Below, piece by piece: positions 1-8,352 of a stretch of DNA of 51,012 nucleotides; the first letter of the stretch is position 1, and each line of letters starts with the position of its first letter. The stretch is from an uncultured Actinomycetes bacterium. GTDB taxonomy: Bacteria > Actinomycetota > Actinomycetes > UBA12327. Both the position numbers and the translations under genes were made by a program. The notes below the pieces were generated by a model, which was not told the DNA's origin, ran no database searches, and was given only the letters and a program-made list of their open reading frames with translations. Where the stretch lies: assembly GCA_903920865.1 (NCBI GenBank), contig CAIXNN010000079.1, forward strand, positions 1 to 51,012, read 5' to 3'.

Positions 1-587
1 AGCTCATCGACTGAGCGACGCAGGAACGCGAGCACTTCTCCGCCAGCGCGCGAGTCAAGGTTGCCGGTTGGTTCATCGCCAAAGATGATCTCGGGGCGAC
101 TAGCCATGGCGCGGGCACAGGCCACGCGTTGTTGCTGACCACCGGACAGTTCCGATGGGCGGTGATTGAGGCGATCTTGAAGTCCGATAGCGGCGATCAC
201 CGAATCGATCCATTCTTTGTCGCCCGAGTTGCCAGCAAGGTCAAGGGGCAGGGTGATGTTCTCGATCGCGGTCAAGGTGGGGATCAAGTTGTAGGCCTGG
301 AAAACGAACCCGAGGCGGTCACGCCGCAGCTGGGTGAGGTCCTTTTCCTTCAGCGTTGCCAGGTCAACATCACCAATGAGCACCTGGCCAGACGTCACGG
401 TGTCGAGGCCGGCCATGCAGTGCATCAGCGTGGATTTGCCAGAACCAGAAGGCCCCATGATCGCGGTGAACTGCCCCTTGCCCAGTTCAACATTTACCGA
501 CTTCAAGGCGGCGACTTCGGTGTCGCCCTCGCCATAGACCTTCGTCAGATTTATCGCTTGTGCCGCTGCAGTTAGGACCGCGCTCAT
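1..587 (-). CDS. ABC transporter ATP-binding protein (MacB/LolD type), C-terminus cut by window edge
   Basis: This is the ATPase subunit of a membrane exporter or lipoprotein-release type ABC transporter; the permease should lie further left, outside the window. The reverse-strand reading starts MSAVLTAAAQAINLTKVYGE and contains Walker A GPSGSGKST, the Q-loop region FVFQAYNLIPTLT, the signature LSGGQQQR and Walker B IIFGDEPTGNLDSR. The IPTLTAIENI segment and the short N-terminus are typical of the MacB/LolD/FtsE group. About 195 codons are present of roughly 230-250 expected. The start at 587 is supported by AAGGGG about eight bases upstream; the nearer upstream ATG is followed at once by a stop. 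Substrate cannot be told from the ATPase alone. Confidence 0.9.
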   Translation of the reverse strand, partial: MSAVLTAAAQAINLTKVYGEGDTEVAALKSVNVELGKGQFTAIMGPSGSGKSTLMHCMAGLDTVTSGQVLIGDVDLATLKEKDLTQLRRDRLGFVFQAYNLIPTLTAIENITLPLDLAGNSGDKEWIDSVIAAIGLQDRLNHRPSELSGGQQQRVACARAMASRPEIIFGDEPTGNLDSRAGGEVLAFLRRSVDE

Positions 588-631
588 CTACATCCCCTTG
601 GGGCGCTCAATAAAGTCGGCCCAGTGCCAAC

Positions 632-1456
632 TTAGGCAGATTCTATGCGCATTAAAGGCAACTCTGGAGCCGTCCCACCAAAGGCAGGACAAAGGGCCTG
701 GAAGTCGCACCACGAACATAACTTGCTCTTCTTCGGCTCAAATTCCTTTTTGGCCACTGATGACTCGATGTCCTGCCAGGTACTGAGGATCTTGTCTTCG
801 GTGCGTTCAAGGATTCCGGCATCCGGCTCCTCAATGAGATCGCGCCCGTTCGCCAGATAGATCAGCTTCAATTGCTTTGGGATCGCCCCGTCGCGTCGCC
901 ACAGAACCAGCGCATAAAAGCGCATTTGGAACAGCGACTTTTCGGCGAAAGCCGGAGCTGGTGATTTACCCGTTTTGTAGTCAACGATGCGAACATCACC
1001 ATTGGGAGCAACATCGAGTCGATCAATGAACCCCCGGATGGTCAATCCATTGTGGAGGTCAGCTTCAACAAAAACCTCTCGTGCTGCCGGTTCTAGGCGT
1101 TGCGGATCTTCCATCGCGAAGTAGGTAGTGATGAGCTCACGGGCCCGATCCAGCCAAGCGCTAAGGCCTTCCTCCTCGACCACAACAGCTACTTCTGGTT
1201 CTTTGGTGAGCAGGTCGCTCCACGAGGGTTCAATCAAATCCGCCGCCGCCTGAACTGTGCGTTGCGCAGCCGGTAGGTCATACAAAGACTCAAGAGCTGC
1301 GTGTACGACAGTGCCGCGGGTGGCCGCCGATGAAGGAGCGGTCGGTAGGCGATCAATCGAGCGGAAACGAAAGAGCAAGGGGCACTGCTGGAAATCACCG
1401 GCTCGGGAAGGTGAAATGGCCAAGGGGAGTTCAAAGAACTCAGTGGATTGCGTCAT
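632..1456 (-). CDS. RecB-family PD-(D/E)XK nuclease with probable Fe-S cluster
   Basis: Probable single-strand DNA exonuclease of the RecB/Cas4-like PD-(D/E)XK group. The core is visible as GFIDRLDV followed by VRIVDYKTGK (the D...D-x-K catalytic arrangement, near residues 143-165). One cysteine near the N-terminus (QQCPLLFRF) and three near the C-terminus (LCSWCDFQALCPAF) match the split four-cysteine 4Fe-4S pattern of AddB/Cas4-like nucleases. Length 274 aa from the ATG at 1456; an upstream in-frame TTG at 1465 would add three residues, and neither has a clear ribosome site. It is divergent from trmI, as for M. tuberculosis Rv2119 beside Rv2118c. There is no CRISPR or cas gene nearby, so a Cas4 role is not suggested. 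The cellular role is not established for this family. Confidence 0.82.
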   Translation of the reverse strand: MTQSTEFFELPLAISPSRAGDFQQCPLLFRFRSIDRLPTAPSSAATRGTVVHAALESLYDLPAAQRTVQAAADLIEPSWSDLLTKEPEVAVVVEEEGLSAWLDRARELITTYFAMEDPQRLEPAAREVFVEADLHNGLTIRGFIDRLDVAPNGDVRIVDYKTGKSPAPAFAEKSLFQMRFYALVLWRRDGAIPKQLKLIYLANGRDLIEEPDAGILERTEDKILSTWQDIESSVAKKEFEPKKSKLCSWCDFQALCPAFGGTAPELPLMRIESA

Positions 1457-1622
1457 GTCGTTCAATGTAGTTCAAACCCGCCCGTCGTTTGGTGTTCGTA
1501 ACAGTTAAGCACGCACCTGGGACAGGGCAGCCAACATCGAAATCAGATCAGGACAATTCGGGCCTAGCTTCTAGGAGATGCGATAGACCGCGCTTGACTG
1601 AGCCTGACTAACCTTGTTCGTT

Positions 1623-2480
1623 ATGACCCCCGAGAAGGACCTTGTCCAGCGACCTCTGCGTGTGGGCGAATCAGTCCAACTCACCGATGACAAGGGACGC
1701 CACCACACCATCATCCTTGAAGCCGGCAAGCGCTTCCACACTCATCGGGGCGCACTTGACCACGACGATCTCATCGGGGCTCCGGAGGGATGCGTTGTCT
1801 ATAGCGACCGCAAGGTTCCTTATCTTGCCTTGCGCCCGTTACTGATGGATTTCGTTCTATCAATGCCGCGTGGCGCAACAGTTATTTACCCCAAGGATGC
1901 AGCCGCAATTATTGGTTGGGCAGATATTTTTCCGGGCGCTCGAGTTTTGGAGGCAGGCGCTGGCTCTGGTGCGATGAGTTGTTCGTTGCTTCGAGCCATT
2001 GGTTCGCAGGGTGCCCTGTACTCCTTTGAACGGCGTGAGGACTTCGCCACCGTGGCTCAGGCAAACGTTGAGAAGTTTTTCGGTGCCCCCCAATCGAGTT
2101 GGCACTTGGCCGTCGGCGACCTGGTTGAGGAACTGCCGAACAGTGGAGCAGCACAAGGAGTCGACCGCGCGATCTTGGACATGTTGGCCCCGTGGGAGTG
2201 CATCGATGCAGTTGCCGACTATCTGGTGCCTGGGGGAGTTTTGGTGGTTTATGTGGCGACCACGACTCAACTGTCCACGCTCGTTGAAGCTCTTCGTGTA
2301 CATGGCGGTTTCACCGAGCCGGTATCGAGCGAAACGCTCGTACGGACCTGGCACGTTGAAGGATTGGCCGTTCGACCCGACCATCGCATGATTGGCCACA
2401 CGGGTTTTCTTGTGCAAACTCGACGCATGGCCCAAGGTGTTGACGCGCCGCCGAGACGCAGGCGACCAGCAAAGGGTTAA
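1623..2480 (+). CDS. trmI: tRNA (adenine-58-N1)-methyltransferase TrmI
   Basis: Makes m1A58 in the T-loop of tRNAs using S-adenosylmethionine. The SAM site VLEAGAGSGAMS lies at residues 108-119, preceded by the family motif YPKDAAAII (about 89-97) and followed by the acidic loop DRAILDMLAPWE. The N-terminal beta domain (VGESVQLTDDKGRHHTI) is characteristic of TrmI. 285 aa from the ATG at 1623; an in-frame TTG at 1614 gives three more residues. No Shine-Dalgarno is seen before either start, so a leaderless or weakly initiated message is possible. The stop overlaps the convergent ferredoxin gene by four bases. Location next to mpa is conserved in actinobacteria. Confidence 0.93.
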   Translation: MTPEKDLVQRPLRVGESVQLTDDKGRHHTIILEAGKRFHTHRGALDHDDLIGAPEGCVVYSDRKVPYLALRPLLMDFVLSMPRGATVIYPKDAAAIIGWADIFPGARVLEAGAGSGAMSCSLLRAIGSQGALYSFERREDFATVAQANVEKFFGAPQSSWHLAVGDLVEELPNSGAAQGVDRAILDMLAPWECIDAVADYLVPGGVLVVYVATTTQLSTLVEALRVHGGFTEPVSSETLVRTWHVEGLAVRPDHRMIGHTGFLVQTRRMAQGVDAPPRRRRPAKG

Positions 2481-2755
2481 GCCAGCGGACCGGCAACCTC
2501 AACGAAGTCACTGGCTCGCTCAACATGGATGCACTTACCTGGGCATTCCTTAGCCGATGCAATCACGTCCTTGACGAGATCCACTGGCACCACAGTCTTG
2601 GCTCCGGGCTCAACGAGCAGCTCGTCGCCTGCATCCTTGACGTACGCCAAACCGTCCAAATCCATTTCAAACACTGGTCGGGCATATTGGACGCACAGGC
2701 CATCCCCGGTGCACAGTTCCTGATCGATCCACACCACCAAAGGCTCACTGCTCAT
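2477..2755 (-). CDS. Small 3Fe-4S/4Fe-4S single-cluster ferredoxin
   Basis: Low-potential electron carrier of the P450-associated ferredoxin type. The cluster signature is CTGDGLC followed by the hydrophobic stretch VFEMDLDG and a late CPGKC motif. The start at 2755 is chosen because GGAGG lies eight bases upstream; the reading frame continues up to a GTG at 2809, but that extension has no ribosome site and no family similarity. This gives 92 aa. It is divergent from mpa and convergent with trmI, overlapping the latter by four bases (TTAA). No cytochrome P450 is in the window, so the electron partner is unknown. It is distinct from the second ferredoxin at 6288-6488. Confidence 0.85.
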   Translation of the reverse strand: MSSEPLVVWIDQELCTGDGLCVQYARPVFEMDLDGLAYVKDAGDELLVEPGAKTVVPVDLVKDVIASAKECPGKCIHVERASDFVEVAGPLA

Positions 2756-2869
2756 GTAGTTCGCCTCCGGAACCAGGACACCAGCCACCTTGTCGTGGCT
2801 GGATGACACTCTAACAACTGAAAGTCATTGAGGCATTCCTAGGCAATTGTGCTGTGATGCTCTGGCGAT

Positions 2870-2900
2870 TTGACTCATCTAGCGGTTAGATCAGTACATA
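2870..2900 (+). promoter_or_regulatory. Candidate promoter of mpa
   Basis: TTGACT at 2870-2875 and TACATA at 2895-2900 resemble -35 and -10 boxes, but the 19-base spacer is longer than ideal. It sits 26 bases before the mpa start codon. This is only a pattern match. Confidence 0.25.
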
Positions 2901-2925
2901 GGAACTTTATCCGGAGGTGGGAACA

Positions 2926-4731
2926 GTGGATTCATCGTCTGATTCCAGCCAAGAACAAGCTGGCGGACCGGCAGATGCAACAAAGCGGACCATCATCCGC
3001 ATTGACGGTGCGCAGGGTCTTGACGGTGCGCAGGGTCTTGACGGTGCGCAGGGTCTTGACGGTGCGCAGGGTCTTGGCAGTTCCAGTCCGGGACCGGGTG
3101 ACCCCGAAACCGGTATTACCGAGCGTGACCTTGCTTCGGATATGTCCTCTCTGAGTGCCCAGAATCGGCGTTTGGTTTCCACGTTGCAGCAAGCCCGCGA
3201 GCAAATCGTGACGCTGAAGAATGAAATTGATCGACTCGCCCAACCCCCGTCGGGCTTTGGCATCTTCATTGCGAACAACGGCGACGGCAGTGTCGATGCC
3301 TCGGTCAATGGTCGAAAGATGCGCATTGTGGTCGGCCCCGATATTGATCCGACTGAACTTGAACCTGGACAAGAGCTCGTTCTCAACGAGTCCATGAATG
3401 TTGTCAAGGCCCTTACCTTTGAAAAAGTCGGTGAGATCGTCATGCTCAAGGAGCTTCTTGAGGACGGTGAACGAGCCTTGGTCCTAGGTCACTCCGACGA
3501 AGAACTAGTGGTGCGCCTTGCTGATCCACTACTTAAGTCAAGCATTCGCGCGGGGGACTCGCTGTTGCTAGACACTCGTTCGGGTTATGTGTTGGAGCGC
3601 ATCCCTAAGTCTGAAGTTGAAGAGCTGGTCCTTGAAGAAGTGCCCGATATCGAATACGAAGACATCGGTGGTCTCAAGGGGCAAATTGAACTCATTCGAG
3701 ACGCAGTTGAACTGCCCTATCTGCATCCACACCTTTTTGCCGAACACAAGCTGCGGCCGCCTAAGGGAATCCTGCTCTACGGCCCACCGGGATGCGGAAA
3801 GACTTTGATCGCCAAAGCGGTAGCGCATTCTTTGGCGCGAAAGGTTGCCGAAGCCTCTGGACAGCCGGGGGGACGCAGTTACTTCCTCAACATCCAGGGT
3901 CCCGAACTTTTGAACAAGTATGTGGGGGAGACCGAACGCCACATTCGCCTTGTTTTTCAACGAGCTCGCGAGAAGGCCAGTGAGGGAACTCCGGTCATCG
4001 TCTTCTTCGATGAAATGGATTCGCTGTTCCGAACTCGTGGGTCCGGTGTTTCCTCGGACGTTGAAAACACCATCGTGCCCCAATTGCTCAGCGAAATCGA
4101 CGGTGTTGAAGGTCTAGAGAACGTCATTGTCATCGGCGCATCGAACCGGGAAGACATGATTGACCCGGCCATTTTGAGGCCAGGCAGACTGGACGTGAAG
4201 ATCAAGATCGAGCGCCCTGACGCTGAAGGTGCTCGGGATATTTTCAGCAAGTACGTAACCGCAGACCTGCCGCTTCATGCAGATGATTTGGCGGAGAACG
4301 GTAACGATCCGCAAGCAACCGTTGATGCCATGATTTTGCGTACTGTGGAACGGATGTACGCCGAAAGTGATGAGAATCGATTCCTTGAGGTCACCTACGC
4401 AAATGGTGACAAGGAAATCTTGTACTTCAAGGACTTTAATTCTGGAGCGATGATTCAAAACATTGTCGATCGTGCCAAGAAGATGGCCATCAAGGACCTA
4501 CTGGATCACAGCTCCCGCGGCATTCGCATTGGCCACCTGCTTGCCGCTTGTTTGGATGAGTTCCGTGAGAATGAGGATCTTCCCAACACCACCAACCCGG
4601 ATGACTGGGCGAGAATCTCCGGTAAGAAGGGCGAGCGAATCGTGTTTATTCGCACGTTGACCCACGGTAAGCAAGGCACCGAACCTGGCCGCTCCATCGA
4701 CACAGTGGCTAACACTGGCCAGTACCTCTAA
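2926..4731 (+). CDS. mpa: Proteasome-activating AAA+ ATPase Mpa/ARC
   Basis: Hexameric unfoldase that recognises pupylated proteins and feeds them into the 20S proteasome. In order: an acidic N-terminus, a fourfold DGAQGL repeat (residues 27-50), a coiled coil (about 66-106, the Pup-binding element in this family), tandem OB domains, then the AAA module with Walker A GPPGCGKT (286-293), Walker [12 protein letters not shown] and a [10 protein letters not shown] segment. The C-terminus ends GQYL, carrying the penultimate tyrosine that docks onto the proteasome alpha ring. The GTG at 2926 is preferred because GGAGG lies eight bases before it; the in-frame GTG at 2917 overlaps that site. 601 aa. 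dop follows 42 bases downstream. Confidence 0.97.
   Translation: MDSSSDSSQEQAGGPADATKRTIIRIDGAQGLDGAQGLDGAQGLDGAQGLGSSSPGPGDPETGITERDLASDMSSLSAQNRRLVSTLQQAREQIVTLKNEIDRLAQPPSGFGIFIANNGDGSVDASVNGRKMRIVVGPDIDPTELEPGQELVLNESMNVVKALTFEKVGEIVMLKELLEDGERALVLGHSDEELVVRLADPLLKSSIRAGDSLLLDTRSGYVLERIPKSEVEELVLEEVPDIEYEDIGGLKGQIELIRDAVELPYLHPHLFAEHKLRPPKGILLYGPPGCGKTLIAKAVAHSLARKVAEASGQPGGRSYFLNIQGPELLNKYVGETERHIRLVFQRAREKASEGTPVIVFFDEMDSLFRTRGSGVSSDVENTIVPQLLSEIDGVEGLENVIVIGASNREDMIDPAILRPGRLDVKIKIERPDAEGARDIFSKYVTADLPLHADDLAENGNDPQATVDAMILRTVERMYAESDENRFLEVTYANGDKEILYFKDFNSGAMIQNIVDRAKKMAIKDLLDHSSRGIRIGHLLAACLDEFRENEDLPNTTNPDDWARISGKKGERIVFIRTLTHGKQGTEPGRSIDTVANTGQYL
3004..3075 (+). repeat. Four perfect 18-bp tandem repeats inside mpa
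   Basis: The unit gacggtgcgcagggtctt occurs four times without a mismatch at 3004-3021, 3022-3039, 3040-3057 and 3058-3075. Each unit encodes DGAQGL in the mpa frame, so copy-number change would keep the frame. Perfect identity at synonymous positions suggests recent expansion by slippage or unequal recombination. Confidence 0.97.
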
Positions 4732-4773
4732 GCGGACCACTGAGATATCTCAGCAACCAGCAAGGAACACGTC

Positions 4774-6291
4774 ATGACTGTGCGGCGGATCATGGGCACG
4801 GAAGTCGAATATGGAATTTCAGTTCCAGGACACCCGCACGCCAACTCCATGAATCTGTCCGCCCAAATTGTCAATGCCTACGCATCAACTCACCTACAAG
4901 AGGCTGGGACGCGGTGGGACTTTGAACAAGAGCAACCTCTAACAGATGCACGCGGAGTCGACCTTGCCCCAGCGCTTCGCGAATTGCTAGAGGGAACTTA
5001 TGAAGACCCCGGTTTCATGAACGTGATTTTGACTAACGGGGCCAGGTTGTATGTCGATCACGCACACCCAGAATATTCAACGCCGGAGGTAACAAATCCC
5101 CTTGACGCTGTGAAGTGGGAGCGAGCGGGGGAGTTGGTCATGCTCGCGGCGATGAACCGAGCCAATGCACAGCCCGGAGCCTTACCGATCAACTTGTATA
5201 AAAACAACACGGACAATAAGGGCGCCTCGTATGGCACACATGAAAATTACTTGATCAAGCGCGATGTTGCCTTCGGTTCCATCGTGCGACATCTCACACC
5301 GTTCTTTGTTACCCGTCAGGTGTTCTGTGGTGCTGGTCGAATCGGGATCGGGCAAGATTCTCGGGTTGCTGGCTTCCAATTGAGTCAACGTGCCGATTTC
5401 ATGGAAGCTGAAGTTGGTCTTGAGACCACTCTTAAACGACCCATCATCAACACTCGAGATGAACCACATGCAGATCCCGAGAAGTATCGCCGATTCCATG
5501 TGATCGTTGGTGATGCAAACATGTCCGAGTTGGCAACGTATCTCAAGATTGCCACGACATCGCTTGTGCTTGCCGTTGTTGAGGGAGCCTCAATGCTCGC
5601 CATCCCTGAAATTGTTGATCCCGTTGGGCAAATCAAGGCGGTATCACACGATTGGAACCTGACCCACCGGCTTGACCTAATCAACGGCAAACAAGCCACG
5701 GCGCTGGAGATCCAGTACATGTATCTCGAGGCTGTGCGCTCGCATATTAGAACGCGAGGTGATGGCGATCCGCTAACTGATGAAGCAATTCAGACCTGGC
5801 AACGAATTCTGGACGCACTGGCATCCGATCCGACAACCCTTGCCAATGAACTCGATTGGGTGGCCAAACTTTCCCTCATCCAGCGCTACCGTGAGCGCGA
5901 TGGATTGCAATGGGATGACCCGCAGTTGGGACTTATTGATCTGCAGTACAGCGATATTCGCCCAGAAAAAGGTCTGTATCACCGTCTGGTAGCTAGATCA
6001 AAAATGAAGACATTGATTCCTGCACACGATGTGAACGCTGCTGTCACTGATGCTCCCGATGACACGAGAGCGTGGTTTCGTGGGGAATGCATTCGCAAGT
6101 TTAGTGATTCTATTTTTGCCGCATCGTGGGATTCGATTGTCTTTGAAATTGGCCGTGAGGAATCACTACAACGGATTGCAACGACAGATCCCTTCAAAGG
6201 CACTAAAGCCGCACTGAGTAACCTCATTGACAAAGCCACAAGTGCCGAGCAACTCATTACTGCGCTACAAACTGGTCAGGGGCTCGACTAG
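4774..6291 (+). CDS. dop: Pup deamidase/depupylase Dop
   Basis: Converts the C-terminal glutamine of Pup to glutamate and removes Pup from substrates. It belongs to the carboxylate-amine ligase-like family shared with PafA. The ATP/Mg motif GTEVEYG is at residues 8-14, and the catalytic aspartate is in RLYVDHAHPEYSTPE (D95). The segment between about residues 38 and 75, absent from the PafA paralogue in this window, corresponds to the Dop loop that separates Dop from PafA. Also visible are NNTDNKGASYGTHENY and [13 protein letters not shown]. 505 aa, the usual size. AAGGA precedes the ATG. Its end overlaps the convergent ferredoxin gene by four bases. In this genome a redox operon on the other strand separates dop from pup. 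Confidence 0.96.
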   Translation: MTVRRIMGTEVEYGISVPGHPHANSMNLSAQIVNAYASTHLQEAGTRWDFEQEQPLTDARGVDLAPALRELLEGTYEDPGFMNVILTNGARLYVDHAHPEYSTPEVTNPLDAVKWERAGELVMLAAMNRANAQPGALPINLYKNNTDNKGASYGTHENYLIKRDVAFGSIVRHLTPFFVTRQVFCGAGRIGIGQDSRVAGFQLSQRADFMEAEVGLETTLKRPIINTRDEPHADPEKYRRFHVIVGDANMSELATYLKIATTSLVLAVVEGASMLAIPEIVDPVGQIKAVSHDWNLTHRLDLINGKQATALEIQYMYLEAVRSHIRTRGDGDPLTDEAIQTWQRILDALASDPTTLANELDWVAKLSLIQRYRERDGLQWDDPQLGLIDLQYSDIRPEKGLYHRLVARSKMKTLIPAHDVNAAVTDAPDDTRAWFRGECIRKFSDSIFAASWDSIVFEIGREESLQRIATTDPFKGTKAALSNLIDKATSAEQLITALQTGQGLD

Positions 6292-6488
6292 GTAGCTGTA
6301 TCCATCCGCAGTGCCATCACAGGACACGCTTCGATGGCGCTGCGTGCCAGATTCAGGAGTCGTTGATCATCGGGGATGGCGTGGACCACCGGGTATCCCC
6401 AGTCGTCAAGGTCAATCAACTCCGGAGCCGCCATGGCGCACAAGCCATGTCCGTCGCAGGCAATCCAATCAACAACGAGCTTTCTCAT
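6288..6488 (-). CDS. Small single-cluster ferredoxin of the redox operon
   Basis: 66-aa ferredoxin beginning MRKLVVDWIACDGHGLC, with the CDGHGLC half-motif, the LIDLDDWGYP stretch and a final ACPVMAL. This pattern fits a 3Fe-4S or single 4Fe-4S cluster. The ATG at 6488 overlaps the stop of the NuoF-like gene as ATGA, which implies translational coupling; the open frame further upstream belongs to the neighbour's coding region. It is the last gene of the five-gene minus-strand operon and its end overlaps dop by four bases. By position it is the likely soluble electron partner of the NuoF-like subunit. Confidence 0.88.
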   Translation of the reverse strand: MRKLVVDWIACDGHGLCAMAAPELIDLDDWGYPVVHAIPDDQRLLNLARSAIEACPVMALRMDTAT

Positions 6489-7765
6489 GAGCCCACCACT
6501 GATGCGGTCCGAATTGAAGGCCATGGGTAATTCGCACTGCCGAATTCGCACGGAACACCGTTGACGTGATCCCACAGGTGTTGGGCAAACACTTCACCGG
6601 TTGACCTCACTAGTGCGACAACGCCGTCCGGGTGAGCGCAGGCGCCACGTCCTGCCAGAAGTGGCAACCAACGAACGAGATTGTCACGATCCGAAGGAAG
6701 TGAACTTCCATGAGCGATGCGACGAAGAGCTCCGGCCATATCCGGCAAGCCGAAGGTGCACGGACCGCATTGACCCGCCGATTGACCCGCGAGCCAGGAA
6801 ACCAAAGCGGCGGTGAGTTGCACCGGGCACCATTGGGGATCGGGCAGGGCAAACAGGGCCACACCGAGTCGCACATCAGGGTTGGTTAGCACGAGCGAAT
6901 CCACAACGGCTTGAGATAGGCGAGATGGGGCGATCCATGAGCCGGCGTAGCCACCTGCAAGCACGGGCACCTGCGGATCAATCAAACCGGCGGTATTTAA
7001 AACCTGCCGCACGGAGGTGCCGCGCAATGTTTCCACAACGGTGCGTCCTCCATCCGAGGTCATGACTGTGGTTAACAGCCGTCCGGAGAACTCATGAGGG
7101 TGCTGAAGTGCGATAGCCACGTGCGCATAGGTTTCCGCGTTGGACACCAAGGTTGGCCGCGAGTTGATTCCTCGGCTGGTCGGCTGCTCTCGCAACGTGT
7201 AGGGCAGGGCAGGACCGCCGGAGAGCCCTTGCACCACGCTCGTGACTTGACCCGATACAAATCGATCTGGTGCCTGCGCGATGGTAAAGGAGATGTCGGG
7301 ACAAGAGCCAGCACGTTGATCAATGGCTGATCGAAGTCCAGCCAACGCTGGTGAATTGTGATGTAACCAAATGACCACCTCGCCGGTTCCCAGCAAGCGT
7401 GCAGCTGCAATCGCGCCATCAAGGACTAAATGTGGGTTTCTCGAGAGTAGGACAAGGTCCTTGGCCGATGCGGGCTCACCTTCAGCTGCATTGACCACGA
7501 CTACTGGTTTGCGACGTTGCTTTGCTGCTGCCTCAAGTTTGATGGCAAATGGAAAGTTCGCACCCCCACGGCCGCGCACGTCATCTCGATTTAAGGTCGC
7601 CAGGGCGTCATCGAGGTGTCGGCCACTGCGCCGTCCAGCACGCAACACAGTTCCATGGATCGACTCATGTTCACGAAGAGAAATTCCTCGTGCGAAAAAG
7701 TCCTCATGCATAACTCCAGCCAACAAAACCGGCGAGTCAGTAGAGGCAACTGCAATGGAATTCAT
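6485..7765 (-). CDS. NuoF-like iron-sulfur/flavin oxidoreductase subunit
   Basis: Related to the 51-kDa subunit of complex I (NuoF) and to SLBB-domain proteins. Visible blocks are RGRGGANFPFAIK (64-76), NAAEGEPASAKD (92-103), RPTLVSNAETYAHV (203-216) and a C-terminal iron-sulfur region AGQCGPCTFG plus GACAHPDG. Compared with NuoF (CGxCxPC...C) the first cysteine is alanine (A330), leaving C333, C336 and C376. The CGEE segment of the NADH pocket reads SGQV here. 426 aa from the ATG at 7765, which overlaps the upstream gene stop as ATGA; the open frame continues above it only through that gene. Related genes beside ferric-reductase-like membrane proteins occur in actinobacteria, but I know of no assigned function. 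Whether it uses NADH is doubtful. Confidence 0.82.
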   Translation of the reverse strand: MNSIAVASTDSPVLLAGVMHEDFFARGISLREHESIHGTVLRAGRRSGRHLDDALATLNRDDVRGRGGANFPFAIKLEAAAKQRRKPVVVVNAAEGEPASAKDLVLLSRNPHLVLDGAIAAARLLGTGEVVIWLHHNSPALAGLRSAIDQRAGSCPDISFTIAQAPDRFVSGQVTSVVQGLSGGPALPYTLREQPTSRGINSRPTLVSNAETYAHVAIALQHPHEFSGRLLTTVMTSDGGRTVVETLRGTSVRQVLNTAGLIDPQVPVLAGGYAGSWIAPSRLSQAVVDSLVLTNPDVRLGVALFALPDPQWCPVQLTAALVSWLAGQSAGQCGPCTFGLPDMAGALRRIAHGSSLPSDRDNLVRWLPLLAGRGACAHPDGVVALVRSTGEVFAQHLWDHVNGVPCEFGSANYPWPSIRTASVVGS

Positions 7766-8352
7766 GAAAGGAAGACCTCGCCCTTTTGAGCGGAGTGTCC
7801 GGCAACTCTTGGTGGGGTGGGGGAATTGCGACCGGTCATCACCACATAGATCCTCCACGCGGTGGCAATCAAGCCAACCAACGTGCAGGAAACAATCAGA
7901 GCTAGGCCCCAGTTCGTGCGCGCATCTGTTCCGGTGCCCCATGCATGGAAAAGACATGACAGCCAACCGATGTATGACAACGCATGGAAAATGCGCCAGG
8001 CACGTTCGTTGAGTTTGCCTCGGATGAACGTGGTCAGGAGAACTAACAAAAATAGGTCAAGACTTATGGTGCCCAGGCCAAGCCAAAAGGGGCGGTAGCC
8101 ACCCCTAAAAGGTATAAGTACATCGGCAAGGGAAATGTCCACATAGGTATCTGCAACGGCTGTGGCGACATGGACCACCAGTAAGGCCAACGCAGCACTA
8201 GTCACGCGTACGTGAAGGTCTTGGGAGAGTAAGCGTGACATTGAGCCACGGCCAGTTCTGCGGGTGGCTAACACACCCAAAGTCAGGCTGCTCGTGAACA
8301 GCACAAGCAACACGAACCCGCTGGATCGGTCAAGAAACCACACAGTATTCAT
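7762..8352 (-). CDS. Ferric-reductase-like haem-binding membrane protein
   Basis: About six hydrophobic segments with four histidines arranged as two pairs: H47 and H61 on one helix, H123 and H136 on another (spacings 14 and 13). This is the bis-histidine pattern of the ferric-reductase/MsrQ-like transmembrane domain that binds b-type haems. There is no FAD/NAD(P) domain, so electrons must come from another subunit, plausibly the NuoF-like protein encoded next. 196 aa; start at 8352 shares one base with the apbE stop (TGATG), with GGAG just upstream. An upstream in-frame start at 8370 lies inside apbE. It should carry electrons across the cytoplasmic membrane; direction and acceptor are unknown. 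Confidence 0.85.
   Translation of the reverse strand: MNTVWFLDRSSGFVLLVLFTSSLTLGVLATRRTGRGSMSRLLSQDLHVRVTSAALALLVVHVATAVADTYVDISLADVLIPFRGGYRPFWLGLGTISLDLFLLVLLTTFIRGKLNERAWRIFHALSYIGWLSCLFHAWGTGTDARTNWGLALIVSCTLVGLIATAWRIYVVMTGRNSPTPPRVAGHSAQKGEVFLS

Noticed and set aside
48-51. Internal Mpa CAGCH-like haem motif search extended to other proteins
   Set aside because: Apart from the Coq4-like protein, which has no export signal, no CxxCH was noticed in an exported protein, so no cytochrome c is claimed.
632-1456. Cas4-like nuclease
   Set aside because: PD-(D/E)XK and four cysteines resemble Cas4, but there are no cas genes or arrays, and the position beside trmI matches the actinobacterial RecB-like gene.
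1860-2435. 191-aa minus-strand open frame
   Set aside because: Antisense to trmI, whose SAM motif and full-length fold are clear.
3004-3075. Short direct repeats that could suggest a CRISPR array
   Set aside because: The units are directly adjacent without spacers and lie in frame inside mpa; this is a coding minisatellite.
7766-7966. N-terminal extension of the NuoF-like protein
   Set aside because: The 67 extra residues lie inside the ferric-reductase-like gene and do not resemble NuoF; the ATGA start at 7765 fits better.
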